Assembly: GCA_024645155.1 (NCBI GenBank)
Contig: JAHEGF010000029.1
Location: forward strand, 1-19,478
Source of the DNA: Phyllobacteriaceae bacterium
GTDB lineage: Bacteria > Pseudomonadota > Alphaproteobacteria > Rhizobiales > Rhizobiaceae
DNA: 19,478 nucleotides
Reading direction: 5' to 3'
Shown here: piece after piece, positions 14,215 to 19,478 of the stretch
Numbering within the stretch: position 1 is the stretch's first letter
How the letters are laid out: every line of letters starts with the position of its first letter
Translations under genes and position numbers: made by a program
The notes under the pieces: generated by a model
What the model saw: the letters and a program-made list of their open reading frames with translations, nothing else
The model's database searches: none
What the model was told of the DNA's origin: nothing

Positions 14215-15669
14215 TTACCTGCGTTCCAGGCGGTCGATGAACCACTGGGTCAGACGGCGCCAAACCTCGTCCTTTTCGACGGCATCCTCGATACCGTGAT
14301 CGAGGTTCGGATTATCGTTGACCTCGATGACATAGACCCCGTCGGGCGTTTCCTTGACATCAACGCCATACAAACCGTCGCCAATGACGCGCGCGGCACG
14401 CAATGCGGTATCGAGTACCAGCGGCGGCGTTTCGGCAATCGGAACGGCGCGAAATCCGCCCTCCAGCGGTTTCTTGCCATCGCGGTGATGCACAATCTGC
14501 CAGTGTTTGCGTGCCATCAGGTACTGGACCGAAAACAGGAGCTGGCCGCCAAGGACGCCGATCCTCCAGTCGAACTCTGTGGGCATGAATTTCTGGGCAA
14601 GCAGGAGATCGGTCTCGTCAAACAGTTTTTCGGTTCGAGATTTCAGTTCAGACGGATTGCTGACCTTGAATACGCCGCGCGAAAACGATGAGTCGGGAAT
14701 CTTCACGACCACGGGAAAGCCGAGCGTATCCTCGATATCCGCCAGGTCTTCGATACCGGACAGGACCTTGGCTGGCGGCACGGCGATCGCGTTGGCGATC
14801 ATGATCTCGTTCAGGAATACCTTGTTGGTGCAGCGCAGCATGGAGACCGGATCATCAATTACCGGCATGCCCTCCTGCTGCGCGCGCCGGGCAAACCGGT
14901 ATGTGTGATTTGACGGCGATGTCGTCTCGCGGATGAAAAGGGCATCGAAGTTGGCCAGGCGCGGCAGGTCCTTGCGCGTGATCGGCTCGACGTCGGCGCC
15001 CATGGCTTGTGCGACGCGTGCCCAGTGCTTGAGCGAAGCGACGGAGGACGGCGGCAACTGCTCGCCCGAATCTATCAGGGTGGCAAATGTATAACGCGCA
15101 GGCGTTTTGACCTTTGGATCGCGCCAGCTGCGCCGTGAGTACCGGTCAAGGGCACTGTAAAACCTTGTCCATTCCGCTTCGCCAAACTTGGCGTGACTGG
15201 CAAACTCGATCTTGCGGATCCGGGTCCACTCCCCTGCCTGAAAGGTGACCTTCAGTGCCGGTGCCCTGAACCAGTCAAACAACTGGCGGCCGAAGCGCTC
15301 GAGCTTGGCATCGTCGACCTGGCCAAACATGACAAGGATGGAGGATGGCACTGCAGCGCCGCCGTTTAGCACCCGGTTCAGGCTGTCCTCGAGTTCGGGC
15401 AGGGCATTGGCGTAGAGTTCGCGGGCGGAAAGGTCGACGATGGTCTCGACCGACGGAATGACGCGATGGCCGCGCGCGGCCGCCAGCAGGGATGCATAGT
15501 AGCCGCGGCTTTGATAGGCGTAGGAACGCGACAGGTTTATGACACCATGCTGGCCGGAGGCAAACGGTTCCGGGCGTGCCAGGTAGCTTCGTACCGGCAA
15601 AACCTTCAAACCAGTCTTGCCGTGGTCAATGTCGGCGAGTTTGCCGACGAGCAAAACCCAGTTGGTCAT
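14215..15669 (-). CDS. RimK-like ATP-grasp ligase with N-terminal RLAN domain
   Basis: The 484-residue protein has an N-terminal RLAN domain (RimK-like ATP-grasp N-terminal) at about 1-180, a linker, and an ATP-grasp domain at about 285-480. ATP-binding and metal-binding motifs are visible: VVKIPDSSFSRGVFK near 321-335, the conserved Asp437 in YGVDVKE, and IEVNDNPNLDHG near 448-459. Enzymes of this fold form an amide or peptide bond by ATP-driven activation of a carboxylate; true RimK adds glutamates to ribosomal protein S6. This protein is longer than RimK and its target is unknown. It overlaps the GNAT-peptidase gene by 4 bp, so the two probably act together. Confidence 0.9.
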   Translation of the reverse strand: MTNWVLLVGKLADIDHGKTGLKVLPVRSYLARPEPFASGQHGVINLSRSYAYQSRGYYASLLAAARGHRVIPSVETIVDLSARELYANALPELEDSLNRVLNGGAAVPSSILVMFGQVDDAKLERFGRQLFDWFRAPALKVTFQAGEWTRIRKIEFASHAKFGEAEWTRFYSALDRYSRRSWRDPKVKTPARYTFATLIDSGEQLPPSSVASLKHWARVAQAMGADVEPITRKDLPRLANFDALFIRETTSPSNHTYRFARRAQQEGMPVIDDPVSMLRCTNKVFLNEIMIANAIAVPPAKVLSGIEDLADIEDTLGFPVVVKIPDSSFSRGVFKVSNPSELKSRTEKLFDETDLLLAQKFMPTEFDWRIGVLGGQLLFSVQYLMARKHWQIVHHRDGKKPLEGGFRAVPIAETPPLVLDTALRAARVIGDGLYGVDVKETPDGVYVIEVNDNPNLDHGIEDAVEKDEVWRRLTQWFIDRLERR

Positions 15670-16808
15670 AATGCGGACGCCTTCAAAAACACCGCGGCGC
15701 GCAATCCTGATTTTCCGAACCGGGCCATGCGCTCGAACACGGCATAGGGGATCGGAAGATTTGCAGCGTCCGTTGCTGTCTCGTTGTGATCTTCCTCAAC
15801 CCACGGATCGTGAATGATGACATGATGCCCGTCATCACCGTGCACCAAGACCCAATGGGGTACTTTCTTGGCAAACATCCGGAAGCCGGACACAAGAACA
15901 ATCGCCAATCCGCCATCAGCCATTTCCTGGCGCAGTTCGGCCATGGAAAAGTCCCGTATTTCCGTGCGAATGCCGTGATTTTCTGCCTGCTGGCGCAAAT
16001 CTTCCTGCGCCAGGCGCATGACCCGCCGCTTTTCGGCACTTCGAACAGATTCAAGAAACAGCGGCCCCTTGTGCGAAGTGACTATGCGGGCGGCCAATCC
16101 GTGCTTTGCGGCACTTACCGCCAGCCCGTAAGGTTCGCAACCGCCGGGCCCCGATTGCATGAAGATCGTTGTTGACTGTCTCCACAGCCGGATTTCGGCA
16201 ACCGGGTTCATCACCGTTCCGGGGATGAAGGCGGCAAATGCCATCAGCAGGCAGGCCGGGCCACAGGTGAAGTCCTCCGTCTGCTCGTAATAGGGAACAC
16301 GCGATGATGCGAGGGTCCCGATTTTCAGCAGTTTTTCAAAACGCAGGGCATCGGCATGATCGCTGTAGTAGTCCTCGTGGCGTCCAATGGGGTGATAGCC
16401 ATTGGCCTGGTAAAACCGGATTGCCCTTTCATTGTCGGCGCGAACTTCGAGTCGCAGCAGGATCCGGTCGTGGCCAAAGGCGCTTTGTTCGGCTGCCTCC
16501 AGCAACAATTTGCCGATACCGGTCTGCCGCAGTGCCGGGTCGACGGCGATCGAATAGAGGCGTGCCAGCGATGTGCCGGCCCGAAACAGGATCATCGCAT
16601 AGCCGGCCAGTTTGCCCCCGATTTCCGCGACGATTGTTTCCGCAGTGGGCCGTGACAACAGGTAACGGAACGAACGCCGGGAAATCCGGTCGGCTGGAAA
16701 AGCGGCTACTTCCAATGTTGTCAATGCATCGAGATCGCCACTGTCTGCAAGGCGCAGGGCAGGTGCGGGATCGGAAAGGTCAGTTGTTTTCAGGGTCGGT
16801 TTCGGCAT
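15666..16808 (-). CDS. GNAT acetyltransferase fused to C39-like cysteine peptidase
   Basis: The 380-residue protein is a two-domain fusion. Residues 17-160 form a GNAT acetyltransferase with the acetyl-CoA loop RQTGIGKLLL at 94-103 and the ENERAIRFYQ-like segment NERAIRFYQANGY at 126-138. Residues 170-375 form a C39-like (DUF3335-type) papain-fold domain with oxyanion Gln176, catalytic Cys182 (DFTCGPACLL), His318 (VPHWVLVHGDD) and Asp334 (IHDPW). All catalytic residues are present, so both domains could be active. The start lies 29 bp inside the end of the upstream membrane-protein gene, and the stop overlaps the RimK-like gene by 4 bp. Neither acetylated substrate nor cleaved peptide is known. 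Confidence 0.9.
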   Translation of the reverse strand: MPKPTLKTTDLSDPAPALRLADSGDLDALTTLEVAAFPADRISRRSFRYLLSRPTAETIVAEIGGKLAGYAMILFRAGTSLARLYSIAVDPALRQTGIGKLLLEAAEQSAFGHDRILLRLEVRADNERAIRFYQANGYHPIGRHEDYYSDHADALRFEKLLKIGTLASSRVPYYEQTEDFTCGPACLLMAFAAFIPGTVMNPVAEIRLWRQSTTIFMQSGPGGCEPYGLAVSAAKHGLAARIVTSHKGPLFLESVRSAEKRRVMRLAQEDLRQQAENHGIRTEIRDFSMAELRQEMADGGLAIVLVSGFRMFAKKVPHWVLVHGDDGHHVIIHDPWVEEDHNETATDAANLPIPYAVFERMARFGKSGLRAAVFLKASAL

Positions 16809-17067
16809 TCATAGCCAGTTTGAATACAATTCCCAGAACCCAAAGGCAAAGCAGGGTTGCTATCACCGCTAATATCACCGTTGGTATTTTCGACAAGTGA
16901 AAATATCCCGCCACCGCCCATACGGTAATGGTCGATGTTGCAACAATCTCGGTCATGACAAACAACGTCACTGAAATAGCCCCGAGAACTGTGTAGAAGG
17001 TGACAATGCGCTGCACTTCGCCGGTTTTTGCAGCAATGGTCCCGGGTTGGCTCAATAGCGGCTCCAT
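16780..17067 (-). CDS. Small membrane protein preceding the GNAT-peptidase gene
   Basis: The 95-residue product has two long hydrophobic segments, at about 20-47 and 55-83, and a polar acidic tail ending TDPENN. GGGAG lies 7 nt before the ATG at 17067, a good ribosome binding site that selects this start over an upstream in-frame ATG at 17169. Its end overlaps the start of the GNAT-peptidase gene by 29 bp, so translation of the two is likely linked. I do not recognise a family. It could be an inner-membrane partner for the cluster, perhaps holding a peptide substrate near the membrane, but that is a guess. Confidence 0.75.
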   Translation of the reverse strand: MEPLLSQPGTIAAKTGEVQRIVTFYTVLGAISVTLFVMTEIVATSTITVWAVAGYFHLSKIPTVILAVIATLLCLWVLGIVFKLAMNAETDPENN

Positions 17068-17303
17068 GCGGAGACTCCCAAAAAACGGCCACATCACTTG
17101 CGGCCGGACGGTGCGGATTGTCGCGCGGATTCCGCTTTTTTCAAGGCAGAAAAAGATAATGTGCAGCAATTTCGGCGGACCGGGCGCTCAGCCGGATTTG
17201 CATGGAACGGTGGCTGATTTCGGTCTATATTCTTGAAAATGCCGGATTTGCCCGCAATATCGGGGCGGGGACACATGTATAGGGACAATTCCCGGAGTAT
17301 GCC
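17068..17303. other. Divergent intergenic region between the cluster and the DUF3108 gene
   Basis: This 236-bp gap must hold the promoters of the minus-strand cluster and the plus-strand DUF3108 gene. A weak plus-strand candidate is TTGAAA (17233-17238) with CAATAT (17255-17260) at 16-nt spacing. On the plus strand GGAG at 17294-17297, 6 nt before the ATG, is the ribosome binding site of the DUF3108 gene. No small gene is supported here. Confidence 0.35.
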
Positions 17304-18086
17304 ATGTTTTCAAGGTATGTATTGGCTACCGCGCTGGTTTTTGCGCCGATTGCCGCACCCGGTGCCGCCGAAGCACAGAAATTCAGTACGGTCTACCAGA
17401 TTTCGCTGTTCGGATTGCCGATAGCCAAATCCAGCTTTTCCGGACAAATCAACGGCACGGATTTCATCATCGACGGCGCGCTGAGAAGTTCGGGCATTGC
17501 ACGGGTGTTTGACGACACCCATGGAACCACCAAGGTCAGCGGCTATGTCGAAAATGCGTCACTGGTGCCCATCAGCTATTTGCTGAATTACCGCTCCGGC
17601 AAAAAAAACAAGAGCACCCTGATCGGGTTTTCCGGGGGTACCGTGACCAAGACCGTTAACACTCCCGAACTCAAAATACGGAAACAGGGATGGATACCGG
17701 TCGCCAAGGATGACCTGACGCGGGTTGGCGATCCGCTGACGTCGACCCTGGTCAAGGCGGACGGTCTTCGCGACGTATGCAATCGCACTATCCGCATCTA
17801 TGACGGGGAAATGCGCTCCGATCTGAAACTCTCCTATGCCGGGATCAAGCCGTTCTCGACACGTGGTTTTTCGGGCGACGTGGTCAAATGCAATGCCCGG
17901 TTCATCCCGGTCTCTGGCTACCGCAAGGGCAGTTCGGGCACAGAATACCTGCGGAGCAAAAGCCGGATGAATGTGACATTCGCACCGCTTGGCGCCACCG
18001 GCGTCTTTGCGCCGGTCATGGCTTCCATCGGCACAAAAATCGGAACAATACAGATCCGGGCGACACGGTTCGGCACCGTAAACTGA
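17304..18086 (+). CDS. DUF3108 domain-containing periplasmic protein
   Basis: The 260-residue protein has a signal peptide (hydrophobic stretch at about 5-20, cleavage likely at AEA-Q, residues 24-25), so it is exported. The rest resembles the DUF3108 family, predicted beta-rich periplasmic proteins of unknown function. Segments such as YQISLFGLPIAKSSFSG at 31-47 and the later DPLTSTLV are typical. Two Cys residues are about 38 apart (near 160 and 198) and could form a disulphide. GGAG 6 nt before the ATG fixes the start. The EamA-type gene follows after 24 bp, possibly in the same transcript. Confidence 0.88.
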   Translation: MFSRYVLATALVFAPIAAPGAAEAQKFSTVYQISLFGLPIAKSSFSGQINGTDFIIDGALRSSGIARVFDDTHGTTKVSGYVENASLVPISYLLNYRSGKKNKSTLIGFSGGTVTKTVNTPELKIRKQGWIPVAKDDLTRVGDPLTSTLVKADGLRDVCNRTIRIYDGEMRSDLKLSYAGIKPFSTRGFSGDVVKCNARFIPVSGYRKGSSGTEYLRSKSRMNVTFAPLGATGVFAPVMASIGTKIGTIQIRATRFGTVN

Positions 18087-18110
18087 CAACCGGCCGTGGC
18101 AGGGGGGCAC

Positions 18111-19001
18111 ATGGGACGCGCGACGCTGGGCGGTTTTGCCGCGGTCTTTATGTGGGCGCTGCTGGCGTTGCTTACCGATGCCACGGGCGCCGTACCGCCG
18201 TTTCTGCTGGCCGGACTGGCATTTTCCGCAGGAACGCTTGTCGGTGTCGCTTACCTGTGGCGCAGTCGCGGACTGCGCAAGCTACCGGACATTCCCCTTG
18301 CCGCATGGATCACCGGGGTTGCCGGCCTGTTCGGCTATCATTTTTTCTATTTCACGGCGTTGCGCAACGCGCCTGCAGTGGAGGCCAGCCTGATTGCCTA
18401 TCTTTGGCCGCTTCTGATCGTGCTCGGCTCTGCGTTTTTGCCCGGTGAGGTTTTGCGCTGGCACCACATTGCCGGCGCGCTGCTTGGACTGGCAGGGGCT
18501 GCACTGATCGTTACCGGCGGCAAGGGATTTGCCTTTGATGCCCGCTTCGGGTTCGGCTATGCGATGGCCGGGCTGTGTGCGTTGACGTGGTCTGCCTACT
18601 CACTGGTGTCGCGGCGGTTTGCGTCGACGCCGAGCAGTGCGGTGACCGGGTTTTGTGCCGCAACGGCAGCCTTGTCGTTTACCTGCCACTTGCTGCTCGA
18701 GGAAACGGTCTGGCCATCCGGTGTCACAGAGTGGCTGGCGGTTGCCGGCCTCGGGCTGATGCCGGTCGGCGCCGCGTTCTATTTCTGGGACCATGGCGTC
18801 AAACACGGCAACATCCAGGTGATCGGAGCAGCCAGCTATGCGGCACCGCTGTTGTCGACCCTTGTCCTGATCGCCGCCGGACGGGCCGAACCGACGGTTA
18901 CGCTGGCGGTTGCCTGCCTGCTGATAACCGGAGGCGCGGTTCTTGCGGCCCGGGACCTGATCGGGCGGCTTCCGGCCGTAGCGGATGGCGGACAGAGCTG
19001 A
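18111..19001 (+). CDS. EamA/DMT-family transporter
   Basis: The 296-residue inner-membrane protein has about ten hydrophobic segments in two similar halves, the plan of the drug/metabolite transporter family, and the typical EamA segments FGYHFFYFTALRNAPA and VEASLIAYLWPLLIVL near 76-107. It probably exports a small metabolite, such as an amino acid, by proton exchange; the substrate cannot be deduced. The ATG at 18111 follows a run of Gs at 18102-18107 that could serve as ribosome binding site; a GTG at 18096 would add five residues (MAGGH) and is less likely. The stop overlaps the next ATG by 1 nt (TGATG), indicating an operon. Confidence 0.88.
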   Translation: MGRATLGGFAAVFMWALLALLTDATGAVPPFLLAGLAFSAGTLVGVAYLWRSRGLRKLPDIPLAAWITGVAGLFGYHFFYFTALRNAPAVEASLIAYLWPLLIVLGSAFLPGEVLRWHHIAGALLGLAGAALIVTGGKGFAFDARFGFGYAMAGLCALTWSAYSLVSRRFASTPSSAVTGFCAATAALSFTCHLLLEETVWPSGVTEWLAVAGLGLMPVGAAFYFWDHGVKHGNIQVIGAASYAAPLLSTLVLIAAGRAEPTVTLAVACLLITGGAVLAARDLIGRLPAVADGGQS

Positions 19002-19478
19002 TGCCGTTTGCAGGCGGGATTACGGGAACCGAAAACGGCACATTGCTGCTGTCGGTGCTTTCGGCGGTCACCTATCTCTACCTGGTTTCGCGCCCTCCCG
19101 AGTTGAAGCGTGCGATCATCAAGACCCTCGGCGTCGGGCTGCTGGCCGTGTTGGCAATTGAGGCGGATGGTCCCGCTTTCCTGATTACGGCACTGGGTTT
19201 TGGCGCTGGCGGCGATTTCTTTCTGGCATTTACCGGAGAGCGGATGTTTCTGGCGGGCCTGGTCAGTTTTCTGATCGCTCATATCGCCTATATCGTGCTG
19301 TTTTTGCAGGACGCCGGTTCCGAGCCGCCGTTTTTTGACTGGCAGATGTGGCGGCTTGTCCTTCTGGTGCTGCTGGCGGTGCACGGGGCGGTAATGGCAG
19401 TGCGCCTGTGGCGGGCGGTTCCAGGTGATTTGCGGTTGCCGGTCATGGTCTACATCGCCGCAATCATGGTGATGGTTG
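19001..19478 (+). CDS. YhhN/lysoplasmalogenase-family membrane protein (3' part outside window)
   Basis: The 159 residues present look like the YhhN (TMEM86) family, multipass membrane proteins that include lysoplasmalogenases, which cleave the vinyl ether of lysoplasmalogens. The family motif appears as FGAGGDFFLAF near 66-76, followed by AHIAYIVLF near 92-100 and YIAAIMVMV at the cut end. At least five hydrophobic segments are visible. The start overlaps the EamA-type stop by one base, so expression is coupled. Bacterial substrates are poorly known. The C-terminal part lies beyond the right edge. Confidence 0.82.
   Translation, partial: MPFAGGITGTENGTLLLSVLSAVTYLYLVSRPPELKRAIIKTLGVGLLAVLAIEADGPAFLITALGFGAGGDFFLAFTGERMFLAGLVSFLIAHIAYIVLFLQDAGSEPPFFDWQMWRLVLLVLLAVHGAVMAVRLWRAVPGDLRLPVMVYIAAIMVMV

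Overview
The window reads as a chromosomal housekeeping segment of an alphaproteobacterium, most likely of the order Hyphomicrobiales (Rhizobiales). The base composition is GC-rich and gene packing is dense. Several neighbourhoods are ones I associate with that order: xerD-accA beside divergent aroK-aroB-CorC, and bolA divergent from a J-domain gene followed by cobS and cobT. The assignment to order is inference from protein types and gene order; no rRNA or tRNA gene is present. I see no insertion sequence, prophage or CRISPR array.

Layout. At 1-2880, all on the minus strand, lie a YafK-type L,D-transpeptidase lipoprotein (cut by the left edge), accA, xerD and a 49-residue membrane protein. 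At 3055-6046, on the plus strand, aroK, aroB and a CorC/HlyC-type membrane protein overlap by 4 bp at each junction. At 6127-7545 a TetR-family repressor gene is divergent from a dienelactone hydrolase, with a perfect 12-bp palindrome between them. At 7553-12573 lie bolA (minus), then a J-domain protein, cobS, cobT and a secreted esterase-like phytase-family protein. The last three form a tight run, and the phytase-like gene starts on a GTG inside the end of cobT.

At 12580-14127, on the minus strand, are a MAPEG membrane protein, rpmB (L28) with its own promoter and a leader hairpin, and a YhhQ-type queuosine-precursor transporter. The transporter leader resembles a shortened preQ1-I riboswitch. 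At 14215-17067, on the minus strand, is a three-gene cluster: a two-helix membrane protein, a GNAT acetyltransferase fused to a C39-like cysteine peptidase domain, and a RimK-like ATP-grasp ligase with an N-terminal RLAN domain. The coding overlaps (29 bp and 4 bp) indicate one functional unit, probably peptide or protein tagging with an unknown substrate. At 17304-19478, on the plus strand, are a periplasmic DUF3108 protein, an EamA-family exporter and a YhhN/lysoplasmalogenase-family protein cut by the right edge.

How the genes work together. aroK and aroB supply consecutive-class enzymes of the shikimate pathway. CobS and CobT are the AAA+ and VWA subunits of the aerobic cobaltochelatase; the large CobN subunit is not in this window. 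The two parts I consider most worth following up are the compact leader of the queuosine-precursor transporter and the RLAN/ATP-grasp plus GNAT/C39 cluster.
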